Counted from the first letter of the stretch, positions 43,554 to 52,753 are shown. The stretch is 64,000 bases of DNA from Mycolicibacterium sp. CR10 (GCF_005222675.1 NZ_STGE01000026.1:1-64000), one strand, 5' to 3'. Numbers and translations: made by a program. Notes: generated from the sequence alone by a model not told the origin.

Positions 43554-44447
43554 ATGGTTATGCCGACGACTACGCACACCTTCCCGCTGGGCCCGTTCAC
43601 CGTTCACCGTGTCGGATTCGGCGCGATGCAACTGCCCGGGCCGGGCGTCTTCGGGCCGCCCCGCGACCGCGACCAGGCGCTCGCCGTGCTCAAGCGCGCC
43701 GTCGAGTTGGGCGTCGACCACATCGACACGGCCCAGTTCTACGGCCCCGACGTGGCCAACGAGCTCATTCGGGAGGCGCTCCACCCCTACCCCGCCAACC
43801 TCGCGCTGGTCTCCATGGTCGGCGCGCGCCGCGATGACACGGGTGGCTGGATTCCCGCGGCGCAACCCGACGAACTGCGCGCGGACATCGAGACGAACCT
43901 TCGCGAGCTCGGCGTCGACCGGTTGGCCGCCGTCAACCTGCGCATTCACAGCTCCGACGATGCCGGCGCCGCAGCCGACGTCGACCGCGAGCTGTTCGAC
44001 CGTCAGCTCTCCGCGATGATCAAGGCCCGTGACGAGGGGCTGATCGCGGGAATCGGGCTGTCCAGCATCTCGCTGGAGCATCTGCAGATTGCGCTCGAGC
44101 GCACCGAGGTCGTCACCGTGCAGAACGCCTACAACCTGGTCGACAGGAGTTCGCAGCCCGTCCTGGACCTATGCACCGAGCGCGGCATTTCGTTCGTGCC
44201 GTTCTTCCCGCTCGGGTCGGCGTTCGCCGCGGACAACCCCGTGCTGGGTCACCCGGTGGTCCGTCGCGCCGCCGAGACGTTGGGACGCACGCCCGCGCAG
44301 ATCGCACTGGCGTGGACGCTGTCGGTCGCGCCCAACGTGCTCCTGATCCCGGGCACGTCGTCGGTGGCACACCTCGAGGAGAACACGGCGGTCGCCGACA
44401 TCGAGCTGGACGCCGATACACGGCGCGAACTCGACGCAGCGGGCTAG
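43554..44447 (+). CDS. Aldo/keto reductase
   Basis: 297 residues; RBS AAGGAGG. TIM-barrel NADPH-dependent reductase with the catalytic Asp/Tyr segment VDHIDTAQFYGPDVANELIR, the Lys position in LVSMVGARR (Lys absent or shifted), and cofactor-binding PGTSSVAHLEEN. The equivalent of the active-site Lys in LVTKV is Met here, which may lower reductase activity. Reduces aldehydes or ketones; substrate unknown. Follows the PadR gene by 68 bases and is a plausible target. Convergent with glpK. Confidence 0.88.
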   Translation: MVMPTTTHTFPLGPFTVHRVGFGAMQLPGPGVFGPPRDRDQALAVLKRAVELGVDHIDTAQFYGPDVANELIREALHPYPANLALVSMVGARRDDTGGWIPAAQPDELRADIETNLRELGVDRLAAVNLRIHSSDDAGAAADVDRELFDRQLSAMIKARDEGLIAGIGLSSISLEHLQIALERTEVVTVQNAYNLVDRSSQPVLDLCTERGISFVPFFPLGSAFAADNPVLGHPVVRRAAETLGRTPAQIALAWTLSVAPNVLLIPGTSSVAHLEENTAVADIELDADTRRELDAAG

Positions 44448-44453
44448 TCATCG

Positions 44454-44520
44454 CGTCGAACGTACGGTTGTTGACGGGTCCTCTCGGCCGATGCGTCAAC
44501 AACCGTACGTTCGACGCGGG
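44454..44520. repeat. Perfect 25-bp palindromic element between convergent genes
   Basis: Left arm 44454-44478 begins CGCGTCGAACGTACGGTTGT; right arm 44496-44520 is its exact reverse complement; the loop is 17 bases. Sits between the stops of the aldo/keto reductase and glpK. No T-run follows, so it is either a bidirectional terminator or a mobile palindromic unit. The rest of the 114-base gap is G-rich and shows nothing else. Confidence 0.9.
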
Positions 44521-44561
44521 AGACGCGGGGGGACGCCGGAGACCCGGGAGGCGACGGGGGG

Positions 44562-46079
44562 CTAGTCGACGTCCACCCAGTCGAGGGTGCGCTGCACGGC
44601 TTTCTGCCAGCCGGCGTAGCCCTCGGCCCGCTGCTCCTCGCTCCACTGCGGGGTCCAGCGCTTGTCCTCGTCCCAATTGGCCCGCAGCTCGTCGGGGTCG
44701 GACCAGAATCCCACCGCCAGCCCAGCTGCATACGCCGCGCCCAGCGCGGTCGTCTCGGCCACAACGGGTTTCACGACGTCGACGCCCAGCACGTCGGCCT
44801 GGATCTGCATGCACAGATCGTTGGCGGTGATCCCGCCGTCGACCTTGAGCACCTCGAGGTGGACGCCGGAGTCGGCTTCCATCGCGTCGACGACGTCGCG
44901 GCTCTGGTAGCAGATGGCCTCCAGCGCCGCCCGCGCCACGTGGGCGTTGGTGTTGAAGCGCGACAGCCCCACGATGGCGCCGCGGGCATCGGAGCGCCAA
45001 TACGGCGCGAACAGACCGGAGAAGGCGGGCACGAAGTAGACGCCGCCGTTGTCGTCGACCTGCCGGGCCAGCGACTCGCTCTGCGCGGCGCCGCTGATGA
45101 TGCCCAACTGGTCGCGCAGCCACTGGATGGCCGAACCCGTCACGGCGATCGAACCCTCAAGGGCGTATACAGGTTTCGCGTCACCGAAGCAATAGCAGAC
45201 GGTCGTGAGCAGGCCGTTGGAGGAGCGCACGATCTTCTCGCCGGTGTTGAGCAGCAGGAAGTTGCCGGTGCCGTAGGTGTTCTTGGCCTCGCCCGCGGCC
45301 AGGCACACCTGCCCCACCATCGCCGCCTGCTGATCGCCCAGGCTGGCGGTCAGCGCGACCTCCCCGCCCAGCGGGCCGGCCGCGAGCGTCATCCCGTAGG
45401 GCTCCGGTGAGGACGACGACTTGATCTGCGGCAGCATCTGACGCGGAATCCCGAAGAACGACAACAGTTCATCGTCCCAGTCGAGGGTTTCCAGATCCAT
45501 CAGCATGGTGCGGCTGGCGTTGGTGACATCGGTGACGTGGACGCCACCCCGTGGACCGCCGGTCAGGTTCCACAGCACCCAGGAATCGGCGGTGCCGAAG
45601 ATCGCATCGCCCTTCTCGGCCGCGTCACGCACGCCGTCGACGTTCTCCAGGATCCACTGGACCTTGCCTGCCGAGAAGTAGGTCGCCGGCGGCAGGCCCG
45701 CCTTGCGGCGGATGACGTCCCCGCGGCCGTCGCGGTCCAGCGCGGAGGCGATCCGGTCGGTGCGGGTGTCCTGCCAGACGATGGCGTTGTAGTACGGCCG
45801 CCCGGTGTTCCTGTCCCACACCAGTGCGGTCTCGCGCTGGTTGGTGATGCCGAGCGCGGCGAGGTCACCGGCCTGCAGCTTCGTGCTGTTGAGCACCGTC
45901 ATCAGCACCGACGCCGTGCGCTCCCAGATCTCGACGGGATTGTGTTCCACCCATCCCGCCTGCGGCAGGATCTGTTCGTGTTCGAGCTGGTGACGGCCGA
46001 CTTCCCGGCCGGAATGGTCGAAGATCATGGCACGGGTGCTGGTGGTGCCCTGGTCGATTGCTGCGACGAAGTCGGCCAT
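44562..46079 (-). CDS. glpK: Glycerol kinase
   Basis: 505 residues from ATG 46079 ([20 protein letters not shown]). FGGY kinase: phosphate-binding [10 protein letters not shown], glycerol-contacting [13 protein letters not shown] and [11 protein letters not shown], the FGGY signature [19 protein letters not shown] (here [20 protein letters not shown]) and [15 protein letters not shown]. Phosphorylates glycerol to glycerol-3-phosphate in the cytosol. Rv3696c counterpart. Divergent from a methyltransferase gene with only 9 bases between starts. Confidence 0.97.
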   Translation of the reverse strand: MADFVAAIDQGTTSTRAMIFDHSGREVGRHQLEHEQILPQAGWVEHNPVEIWERTASVLMTVLNSTKLQAGDLAALGITNQRETALVWDRNTGRPYYNAIVWQDTRTDRIASALDRDGRGDVIRRKAGLPPATYFSAGKVQWILENVDGVRDAAEKGDAIFGTADSWVLWNLTGGPRGGVHVTDVTNASRTMLMDLETLDWDDELLSFFGIPRQMLPQIKSSSSPEPYGMTLAAGPLGGEVALTASLGDQQAAMVGQVCLAAGEAKNTYGTGNFLLLNTGEKIVRSSNGLLTTVCYCFGDAKPVYALEGSIAVTGSAIQWLRDQLGIISGAAQSESLARQVDDNGGVYFVPAFSGLFAPYWRSDARGAIVGLSRFNTNAHVARAALEAICYQSRDVVDAMEADSGVHLEVLKVDGGITANDLCMQIQADVLGVDVVKPVVAETTALGAAYAAGLAVGFWSDPDELRANWDEDKRWTPQWSEEQRAEGYAGWQKAVQRTLDWVDVD

Positions 46080-46088
46080 TCGTCCATG

Positions 46089-46871
46089 ATGGACTACGTG
46101 AGTACCCGGACTTCCCGATCGGTCGACATCACCCGCATGCCCCGGGGTGGTCCGGACGCGTCGTGCCTGGACCGGTTGTTGCAGACCGACCGGCTGGAGT
46201 ACCTGGACCGCGACTCCGACGCAGATGCCGACCTCGAAGCGCGCAAGCGCAGCGTGATCCGCGCGCTGGACTGGACCGGCGAGAAGTTCGGCAACCACGA
46301 GAAGTTCGCCAAGATCGCCCTCGACGAGGTGGCCGACGTCCCCGATCCCCGAATCCTGGAACTGGGCGCCGGCCATGGGGGCCTGTCCCGGAAGCTGCTC
46401 GACTGGCATCCGACCGCCCGGCTGACCGTCACCGACGTCGAACCCGCCTCGGTGGCGGCCATCGCCGCCGGTGACCTGGGCGAGCATCCGCGCGCCACGG
46501 TCAGGCAGATGGACGCCACGGCCCTGGATGCGGCCGACGGCGAGTTCGCTCTGGCGGTCTTCGCGTTGTCGTTTCACCACCTGCCGCCGGCCGCGGCGGC
46601 AAGGGTGTTCGCCGAGGGCACCCGCGCGGCAACGAAGCTGCTGATCATCGACTTGCCGCGACCACCGGCGCCGCTGCACCTGGTGCGGTTGGCGGCGATG
46701 CTGCCGTTCGCGCCGTTCGTTCCGTTCGTGCACGACGGCGTCATCAGCTCGCTGCGCACCTACAGTCCGTCGGCGCTGCGGGCGCTCGCGGCGCACGCGG
46801 ATCCGGCGATCGAGGTGGAACTACGGGGCGGGTTGGCCAGTCCGCAAGTGGCGGTGGCCTCGCGCCGATAG
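46089..46871 (+). CDS. Class I SAM-dependent methyltransferase (Rv3699-like)
   Basis: 260 residues from ATG 46089; ATG 46086 and GTG 46098 are also possible. The SAM motif [21 protein letters not shown] is followed by motif [15 protein letters not shown] and [19 protein letters not shown]. Small-molecule methyltransferase, substrate unknown. Nine bases before the glutamate-cysteine-ligase-like gene, so co-transcribed with it. The divergent glpK start is within 10 bases, meaning the promoters overlap coding sequence. Confidence 0.85.
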   Translation: MDYVSTRTSRSVDITRMPRGGPDASCLDRLLQTDRLEYLDRDSDADADLEARKRSVIRALDWTGEKFGNHEKFAKIALDEVADVPDPRILELGAGHGGLSRKLLDWHPTARLTVTDVEPASVAAIAAGDLGEHPRATVRQMDATALDAADGEFALAVFALSFHHLPPAAAARVFAEGTRAATKLLIIDLPRPPAPLHLVRLAAMLPFAPFVPFVHDGVISSLRTYSPSALRALAAHADPAIEVELRGGLASPQVAVASRR

Positions 46872-46880
46872 GCTCCACCC

Positions 46881-48365
46881 GTGGGCGAGGAGGTCAGGCA
46901 GACCGAGTTCAGTCGGGCGCAGCGCCAGCAGTACCGGCGCAAGGTTCAACTGTGCCTCGACGTCTTCGAGACGATGCTCGCCCAGTCCAGCTTCGATTTC
47001 GAGAAGCCGCTGACCGGCATCGAGATCGAGTGCAACCTCGTCGACGCCGACTACCAACCGACGATGAGCAACGCCGAGGTGCTGGCCGCCATCGCCGATC
47101 CCGCGTACCAGACGGAATTGGGCGCCTACAACATCGAATTCAATGTGCCGCCCCATGAGCTCGGCGGCCTGTCCGGGTTCGAGCTGGAGGCCGGGGTGCG
47201 GGCCAGCCTCAACGCCGCCGAGGGTAAGGCGAACCAGGACGGCGCCCACATCGTGATGGTGGGGATCCTGCCGACGCTGATGCCCGAGCATCTGTCGGGC
47301 GAGTGGATGAGCGAGTCGGCCCGCTACCAGGCCCTTAACGACTCCATCTTCACCGCCCGCGGCGAGGACATCATCATCGACATCGTGGGCCCTGAGCGGT
47401 TGAGCCTGCAGTCTGCCTCAATCGCCCCCGAATCCGCTTGTACCAGTTTGCAATTGCATCTGCAGGTGTCCCCTGCCGACTTCCCGCAGTACTGGAACGC
47501 AGCCCAGGTGCTGGCAGGCCCGCAGCTGGCGCTCGGCGCGAACTCGCCGTACTTCTTCGGGCACGAACTGTGGTCGGAGACCCGCATCGAGTTGTTCGCC
47601 CAGGCCACCGACACCCGGCCGGACGAGCTCAAGACGCAGGGCGTGCGTCCGCGAGTGTGGTTCGGGGAGCGCTGGATCACGTCCATCTTCGATCTGTTCG
47701 AGGAGAACGTCCGCTACTTCCCGTCGCTGCTGCCCGAACTGTCCGACGAGGACCCGGTGGCCGAGTTGGCGGCCGGGCGCACGCCCGCCCTGCAGGAACT
47801 TCGGCTGCACAACGGCACGATCTATCGGTGGAATCGACCGGTCTACGACGTCGTGAACGGTCGCCCGCACCTGCGCGTCGAGAACCGCGTCCTGCCCGCG
47901 GGTCCCACCGTCGTCGACATGATGGCGAACTCGGCGTTCTACTACGGGCTGTTGCGCGCGCTCTCCGATGAGGACCGTCCGGTCTGGACCAAGATGAGTT
48001 TCGCTGCGGCAGAACACAACTTCACCGCGGCGGCCCAGCACGGCATGGAGGCCCAGCTGTACTGGCCCGGGTCGGGGCACGTGATGCCCGACGAGCTGGT
48101 GCTGCGCCACCTGCTGCCGATGGCGAGCGAGGGCCTTCGCCGCTGGGGTGTCGCGACGGAGGTCAGCGACCGGTTCCTCGGCGTCATCGAGGGCCGCGCG
48201 AAGTCGGGTCGTAACGGGTCGGCATGGCAGGTGTCGACGGTGCACGCGCTGCAGGAACGCGGTTTGGCCCGACCTCAGGCCCTTGCGGAGATGTTGCGGC
48301 TGTACTGCGAACGCATGCACGGCAACGAGCCCGTCCACACCTGGGACGGCCCGGCCGACGGGTGA
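46881..48365 (+). CDS. Glutamate-cysteine ligase-like protein (GCS2 family, Rv3698-like)
   Basis: 494 residues, GTG start. ATP-grasp-like GCS2 fold with metal-binding LTGIEIECNLVDADYQPTMS, YNIEFNVPPHELGG and RLHNGTIYRWNRPVYD followed by HLRVENRVLPAGPTVVDM. The family makes gamma-glutamyl bonds (GshA, EgtA), but the acceptor for this mycobacterial branch is unknown to me. It is not egtA: the true egtA end lies at 63884-64000. The clustered methyltransferase hints at a modified small peptide product. Confidence 0.82.
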   Translation: MGEEVRQTEFSRAQRQQYRRKVQLCLDVFETMLAQSSFDFEKPLTGIEIECNLVDADYQPTMSNAEVLAAIADPAYQTELGAYNIEFNVPPHELGGLSGFELEAGVRASLNAAEGKANQDGAHIVMVGILPTLMPEHLSGEWMSESARYQALNDSIFTARGEDIIIDIVGPERLSLQSASIAPESACTSLQLHLQVSPADFPQYWNAAQVLAGPQLALGANSPYFFGHELWSETRIELFAQATDTRPDELKTQGVRPRVWFGERWITSIFDLFEENVRYFPSLLPELSDEDPVAELAAGRTPALQELRLHNGTIYRWNRPVYDVVNGRPHLRVENRVLPAGPTVVDMMANSAFYYGLLRALSDEDRPVWTKMSFAAAEHNFTAAAQHGMEAQLYWPGSGHVMPDELVLRHLLPMASEGLRRWGVATEVSDRFLGVIEGRAKSGRNGSAWQVSTVHALQERGLARPQALAEMLRLYCERMHGNEPVHTWDGPADG

Positions 48366-48405
48366 CGGTCGCGCTCTACCGGGCGTCGCCGCTGGCGCGC
48401 AGGGC

Positions 48406-49575
48406 TCAGGTTCCGAGGTCGCGGCGGAAGCTGTCCGACATCACCAGATCAGCGGCGCTGAGATCCTGTATCGAGGAGTGCCCGAGGCCGAGCAGCGCGG
48501 AGTCGATACCGCCGCGCAGTACGTCGAGGACGTTCTCCACGCCCGCTTGTCCGCCCGCGGCAAGACCCCACAGGTAGGCGCGGCCGATCATCACGGCACG
48601 GGCTCCGAGGGCGAGGGCCTTGACGACGTCGCTGCCGCGCCGGATTCCGCCGTCGAGCACCACCTCGACCTGATCGCCGACCGTCTCGGCGATTGCGGGC
48701 AGTGCCCGGATCGGAGCGGGGGTGCCGTCGAGGTTGTTGCCGCCGTGGTTGGAGACCGAGATCGCGGTGGCACCGGCGTCGACGGCGCGCCGAGCGTCGT
48801 CGACGCGCATGACGCCCTTGAGCATGAATGGCCCGCCCCACTGCTCGCGCAACCAGGCGATGTCCTCCCACGTCGGCAGCGGCGTCTGCATCCACTCGCC
48901 GTAGGCGCCGAAGAACGTCGGTGGGTCGCCGCCGTCGGCGAGGTTGGGTGCGGTCAGGTCCGGGACGCGGCCGGTCTTGGCGAAGTCCAGCAGCCAGCGC
49001 GGTCGGCGGATCGCTTCGGGGGCGAAGCGCAGCATGGCCCGCAGGTCCATCTTCTCCGGGATGGCCGGGCTGCCCCAGTCACGCCCGTTGGAAAACGACC
49101 AGTCGGTGGTGATGATGAGACCGACGGCGCCGGCTTTGCGGGCCCGTTCCATGCGACCGACGAGCTTGTCGCGGCCACCGGTCCAGTACATCTGGAAGAA
49201 GGTCTGCGGGTTCGCGGCCGTGACCTCCTCGATCGGCTTGCTCGCGAACGACGACAGCCCGATCGCGGTTCCCCGTGCGGCCGCGGCCCGCGCCACCGCC
49301 ACCTCGCCGTCCGGATGCACGGCCTGCACGCCGGTCGGCGAGATCATCACGGGCATCGAAAGCGATTGTCCCATCACCGTTGTCGCCAGATCACGCTTGC
49401 CGGACAGTCCCGCGACGTGCGGGGCGAAGCCCAGCTCGCCGAAGGCCGACAGGTTGTCGGCGACGGTGAAGCCCTTCTCAGAGCCGGCCACCAACGCGCT
49501 GTAGACGCTCGGGGGCAGCCGCTTCTGCGCGCGGCGCTGGGCCTCGGCGACCGTCTCGAACCATCCGGATGCCAT
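48406..49575 (-). CDS. mftD: MftD, FMN-dependent pre-mycofactocin synthase
   Basis: 389 residues; RBS AAAGGAG before ATG 49575. Alpha-hydroxy-acid-dehydrogenase fold: FMN contacts MPVMISPTGVQAVHPDGE, GLSSFASKPIEEVT, QMYWTGGRDK, ITTDWSFSNGRDWG, the catalytic His in ISVSNHGGNNLDGTPAP and the FMN phosphate loop LDGGIRRGSDVVKALALGA. In mycofactocin synthesis MftD deaminates the AHDP intermediate to the redox-active ketone form. It sits 44 bases after mftA with no mftB or mftC between, unlike the usual mftABCD order. A lactate-dehydrogenase relative is less likely given the mftA neighbour. Confidence 0.9.
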   Translation of the reverse strand: MASGWFETVAEAQRRAQKRLPPSVYSALVAGSEKGFTVADNLSAFGELGFAPHVAGLSGKRDLATTVMGQSLSMPVMISPTGVQAVHPDGEVAVARAAAARGTAIGLSSFASKPIEEVTAANPQTFFQMYWTGGRDKLVGRMERARKAGAVGLIITTDWSFSNGRDWGSPAIPEKMDLRAMLRFAPEAIRRPRWLLDFAKTGRVPDLTAPNLADGGDPPTFFGAYGEWMQTPLPTWEDIAWLREQWGGPFMLKGVMRVDDARRAVDAGATAISVSNHGGNNLDGTPAPIRALPAIAETVGDQVEVVLDGGIRRGSDVVKALALGARAVMIGRAYLWGLAAGGQAGVENVLDVLRGGIDSALLGLGHSSIQDLSAADLVMSDSFRRDLGT

Positions 49576-49619
49576 AGTCGTTCTCCTTTACTGCAACCCG
49601 GCCAGCGGGTTCGGACGTC

Positions 49620-49718
49620 TCAGTAGACTCCGCACATTCCGTCGATCGACACTTCCTCGACGAGGGTCTCGACGACCAGGGACTGGTCGTTCTCGTTCTC
49701 GGTCTGGTTGTGCTCCAT
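49620..49718 (-). CDS. mftA: MftA, mycofactocin precursor peptide
   Basis: 32 residues from ATG 49718: starts [20 protein letters not shown] and ends [13 protein letters not shown]. The C-terminal Ile-Asp-Gly-Met-Cys-Gly-Val-Tyr is the hallmark of MftA; MftC decarboxylates the last Tyr and cross-links it to Val, and MftE releases the Val-Tyr derivative. Too short for routine gene calling. No canonical ribosome-binding site is seen. An inverted GGGTAG/CTACCC motif lies 45 bases upstream. MftB, C, E and F are not in this window and must come from elsewhere for the peptide to mature. Confidence 0.95.
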   Translation of the reverse strand: MEHNQTENENDQSLVVETLVEEVSIDGMCGVY

Positions 49719-49763
49719 GCACCGAAGCTATGTCACCGCGTGCCGCAAGAGAACTCGCCGACC

Positions 49764-49779
49764 GGGTAGTTACCTACCC
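49764..49779. promoter_or_regulatory. GGGTAG-CTACCC motif between mftA and mftM
   Basis: GGGTAG-TTAC-CTACCC, placed between the divergent mftA and mftM genes. The same arms with an 8-base spacer occur upstream of the mno gene (58258-58287). Candidate site for MnoR. Confidence 0.6.
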
Positions 49780-49863
49780 ACCCGGACGGTCGCGCTTCGC
49801 GCCCATTCGGAGGACGCGCGGAGGTACGGCATCCCAATAGCGTTGTAGCGCATGGAGGCAGCT

Positions 49864-50739
49864 GTGCTCAACCCGCTCGCGCCGACTCCGCGCGGAATGT
49901 GGAGCGGTCGCGGGGTCCGGGTGCGTCGCCGCCGAGGGCCGCATCGACCGCACACCGCCGTCGACACCGTGTGCGCACAGCGGTTCTGCGCGCAGCGCCA
50001 CGGTGACGTGCTGACAATCGAGCACGATCTGACTTCCGACGAGCTGTGCGACGAGCTCACGGTGATGCTGGCCGAACAGTTGGTCGACGCCGGCGCGCTC
50101 CGAGGGCAACGCGAGTTCGAGCTGGTCTTCACCGGGGTGGTCCGATCCACCGTCGACGGGGGGCTCCCCGCGTGGCTTCGCTTCTACCGCAACTCATTGG
50201 ACAGGCTCGAGGGTGGTACGGCGTCGGCGGGGATGACATTCGGGCCCATTCACGCCTGGGCGGCGTCTCAGGTGCGAGGCCGCCGGGTCATCGATCTGGG
50301 ATCCTGCTTCGGGTTCTTCCCGCTACGGCTGGCGCGGCAGGGGATCGACGTTCTGGCAACGGATCTCAGTCATCCGACCATGCACCTGCTGAGGACGGTC
50401 AGCGACCAGCTGCGGCGACCCCTGTCGACGCTGGGCTGCGATGCGGCCGCCGTTCCGCTGCCCGACCGCTGCGCTGACACCGTCACCGCACTGCACCTGC
50501 TCGAGCATCTGCCGACGGACGCGATCGACGCGGTGCTCGACGAGGCGGTACGGCTGGCTCGGCGCCGGGTGGTGATCGCGGTTCCTTTCGAGGACGAGCC
50601 ACGCGACTGCTACGGCCACATCCAGCGATTCGATCTACCGTCGTTGGAGCTGTTGGCCAACCGACTGTGCCGGCGTCATCCCGGAACCGTCGCGCGCGCC
50701 TACCAATTCCACGGCGGCTGGGTGATTCTCGACCGTTAG
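49864..50739 (+). CDS. mftM: MftM-like mycofactocin oligosaccharide methyltransferase
   Basis: 291 residues from GTG 49864 (VLNPLAPTPRGMWSGRGVRV) with GGAGG five bases upstream; ATG 49852 is the alternative. The first 100 residues form a PqqD-like/MftB-like segment (LTSDELCDELTVMLAEQLVD). A SAM methyltransferase domain follows (RGRRVIDLGSCFGFFPLRLA, LATDLSHPTMHLL, VTALHLLEHLP). MftM 2-O-methylates the glucose chain on mycofactocin in M. smegmatis, where it is encoded beside MnoSR. Divergent from mftA; its stop overlaps the convergent mnoR. Confidence 0.85.
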   Translation: MLNPLAPTPRGMWSGRGVRVRRRRGPHRPHTAVDTVCAQRFCAQRHGDVLTIEHDLTSDELCDELTVMLAEQLVDAGALRGQREFELVFTGVVRSTVDGGLPAWLRFYRNSLDRLEGGTASAGMTFGPIHAWAASQVRGRRVIDLGSCFGFFPLRLARQGIDVLATDLSHPTMHLLRTVSDQLRRPLSTLGCDAAAVPLPDRCADTVTALHLLEHLPTDAIDAVLDEAVRLARRRVVIAVPFEDEPRDCYGHIQRFDLPSLELLANRLCRRHPGTVARAYQFHGGWVILDR

Positions 50740-51374
50740 ATCAGGCCGCGCTTGCTGGCGGCGTACACCGCTTCGGCGCGCCTGCTCACCTCGAGCTTGC
50801 GCATGATGTTGCTGACATGGAACTTGGCGGTGGTGGCCGAGATGTAGAGCTTCTCGCCGATCTTGTTGTTGGACAGGCCCGCCGCGAGCAACCGGAGCAC
50901 TTCGATCTCGCGGTCGGTGAGCTGCTGGCGTCGTTCTGTGCGTCCCGACATCGACCGCACCACCGCCGCGGCGCTGCGCGCGTCAAAGGCGCTCTCGCCG
51001 GCGGAGACCGCCCGGATCGCGCGCACCAGCTCGGTGGTGTCGACGTCCTTGACCACATATCCGCGGGCGCCCGCATGCACTGCGCGCACCACGAGGTCCT
51101 CGTCGAGGAAGGTCGTGAGGACCAGCAGTCCCAGGGCGGGATAGGCGCCGGACAGCTTGGCGCACAGGGTGAGTCCTTCGAACTCCGATCCCGCGGACAG
51201 CTTGAGGTCGAGCAGCACGACGTCGGGGGTGGTGGCGCGCACGATCGTCTCCGCTTCGACCTCCGAGGCGGCCTCGCCGACGACGATCAGGTCGTCGTCG
51301 CGTTCGAGCAATGAGCGCAGCCCCTGGCGTAGGATCGCATGGTCATCGACGAGCACGAGCCGGATGGGTTTCAT
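50736..51374 (-). CDS. mnoR: MnoR-like NarL-family response regulator
   Basis: 212 residues. Receiver domain with acidic pair D10-D11 and phospho-acceptor D56 in TTPDVVLLDLKLS, Thr in LLVLTTFLDE and Lys in RGYVVKDVDT. C-terminal LuxR/NarL helix-turn-helix QLTDREIEVLRLLAAGLSNN and KIGEKLYISATTAKFHVSNI. The start overlaps the kinase stop. In M. smegmatis MnoSR activates mno and 1,3-propanediol/methanol oxidation genes, so the targets here are likely mno, the second dehydrogenase and mft genes. Confidence 0.9.
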   Translation of the reverse strand: MKPIRLVLVDDHAILRQGLRSLLERDDDLIVVGEAASEVEAETIVRATTPDVVLLDLKLSAGSEFEGLTLCAKLSGAYPALGLLVLTTFLDEDLVVRAVHAGARGYVVKDVDTTELVRAIRAVSAGESAFDARSAAAVVRSMSGRTERRQQLTDREIEVLRLLAAGLSNNKIGEKLYISATTAKFHVSNIMRKLEVSRRAEAVYAASKRGLI

Positions 51375-52753
51375 GAGCTCTGGCTTTCGGGCTGGTCTTT
51401 CGGCGGGTTGGGGATGCGGGCAACGACGCGGACCCCGCCGATCCTGGACCGATAGACGTCGAACGTGCCGCCGTGCTCGCGGGCACGGGCCCGCATGTTG
51501 GCCAGCCCGCGATGGTGACCGTCGACATCGGTGGCTGCGGCGAGCCGCAACATCAACCGAAGCTTGGCGGGATCGCCGATCCCGTCGTCGGCGATCGAGA
51601 GGCTGGTGCGGTCGGGACTGTAGGACAGCCGCACAATCGCGCGAGTTCCCTTGCCGTGCATGGCTGTATTGAACAGCGCCTCGCCGGCGATCCGCAGCAG
51701 CGCATGCTCGACGTCGCTGGGCAGTTCGGCCGGCGTCCCGTCCACCCGCAGCGTCACCCGAAGGTCCTCGGGCATGTGCACCGTCGCCAGCTGTTCGAGC
51801 ATCTCGGCAAGGCTGGAGCGGTACGCGTCCCCGGGCTGGTTCAGCGCGTAGATCGCCGACCGCAACTGTTCGGTCGCCGACCGGGTCAGGTCCTTGGCAA
51901 GGTCCAACCGGGAAACGAGGTCGCCGTTGCCACCCAACCCCTCTACTTCACTTCGGCTCACCTCGATCTGCATCCCCGCAGACAGCACCGTCTGGGCCAC
52001 GCTGTCATGCAACTCGCGGGCGATGCGATGGCGCTCCGAGTTCAGCACCTGATGCCGTTGGGCCGCACCGAGTTCGCGCTGGGTGGCCAGCAACTCGGCG
52101 TTGCGGGCCTCGGACTCGGTGAGCAGCGTGACCGACTTGGTGAACAGCGCCGAGTTCTGCAGCGCGACCGCGGTCTGGCCCGCGAGGATCCGCATCACCA
52201 TCCCGTCGGTGCCGTCCAGCGCGCGCTGGGGTGGCGTCCAGGCTGCGAAGGCGCCGATCACCTCGCCGTCGAGCTCGATGGGGACATGGGCGTGCTGGTT
52301 CTCGATCACCGGGATCCGGAACTGCGCGAGCTGCCCGCGCAGGATGTCGTTGAGCCGGTTGAGCACGACATCAGGCAGTGACGGCCCGGGAATCTTTGCG
52401 CCAGAGAATCCTTCGAATGCGTAGGCCACCCCTGCGGAGTCCAGGATCAGATGACGCACGCTTGCCTCGGGGAGGGCGCCGTCGGCCAGTGCCAGCAGCA
52501 CCCAGTCCGCGTCGAGGTTCGAGCGTGCGGCCTCGGCAACCGCGCGGACCAGGTTCTCGGGGCCCTCGATGGTCTGGACCAGCGCGCGGGAGATGTTGTC
52601 CAGCGCGGCGACGACGCGATCCAATCGCTGTGCGGCGACTCGTAACTCGGGATAGAAGCTGCCCTTTCCCGACCGTAGCCCGGTCAGCCGCGCCAGGTCC
52701 GGGGTGCTGGGGCGGCGACGGCGCTCGGTGGCGCGGGGCAGCTCCGCGGTCAC
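51371..52753 (-). CDS. mnoS: MnoS-like GAF sensor histidine kinase
   Basis: 460 residues from GTG 52753, overlapping the dehydrogenase stop (ATGTGA). GAF-type sensor region (residues about 60-205; WVLLALADGALPEASVRHLI, HVPIELDGEVIGAFAAW), then HisKA_3 with phospho-His249 in RHRIARELHDSVAQTVLSAG. A HATPase_c domain follows (LLRIAGEALFNTAMHGKGTR, SIADDGIGDP, GLANMRARAREHGG). No membrane helix, so a cytosolic sensor. Partner of the overlapping response regulator; the ligand could be an alcohol, aldehyde or the mycofactocin redox state. Confidence 0.9.
   Translation of the reverse strand: MTAELPRATERRRRPSTPDLARLTGLRSGKGSFYPELRVAAQRLDRVVAALDNISRALVQTIEGPENLVRAVAEAARSNLDADWVLLALADGALPEASVRHLILDSAGVAYAFEGFSGAKIPGPSLPDVVLNRLNDILRGQLAQFRIPVIENQHAHVPIELDGEVIGAFAAWTPPQRALDGTDGMVMRILAGQTAVALQNSALFTKSVTLLTESEARNAELLATQRELGAAQRHQVLNSERHRIARELHDSVAQTVLSAGMQIEVSRSEVEGLGGNGDLVSRLDLAKDLTRSATEQLRSAIYALNQPGDAYRSSLAEMLEQLATVHMPEDLRVTLRVDGTPAELPSDVEHALLRIAGEALFNTAMHGKGTRAIVRLSYSPDRTSLSIADDGIGDPAKLRLMLRLAAATDVDGHHRGLANMRARAREHGGTFDVYRSRIGGVRVVARIPNPPKDQPESQSS

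Noticed and set aside
44562..46796. 744-codon version of glpK
   Set aside because: Everything before ATG 46079 is antisense to the methyltransferase; glycerol kinases start [13 protein letters not shown].
46881..48365. egtA or gshA assignment
   Set aside because: The egtA end is at 63884-64000 in the egt operon; this GCS2 protein is a separate mycobacterial family.
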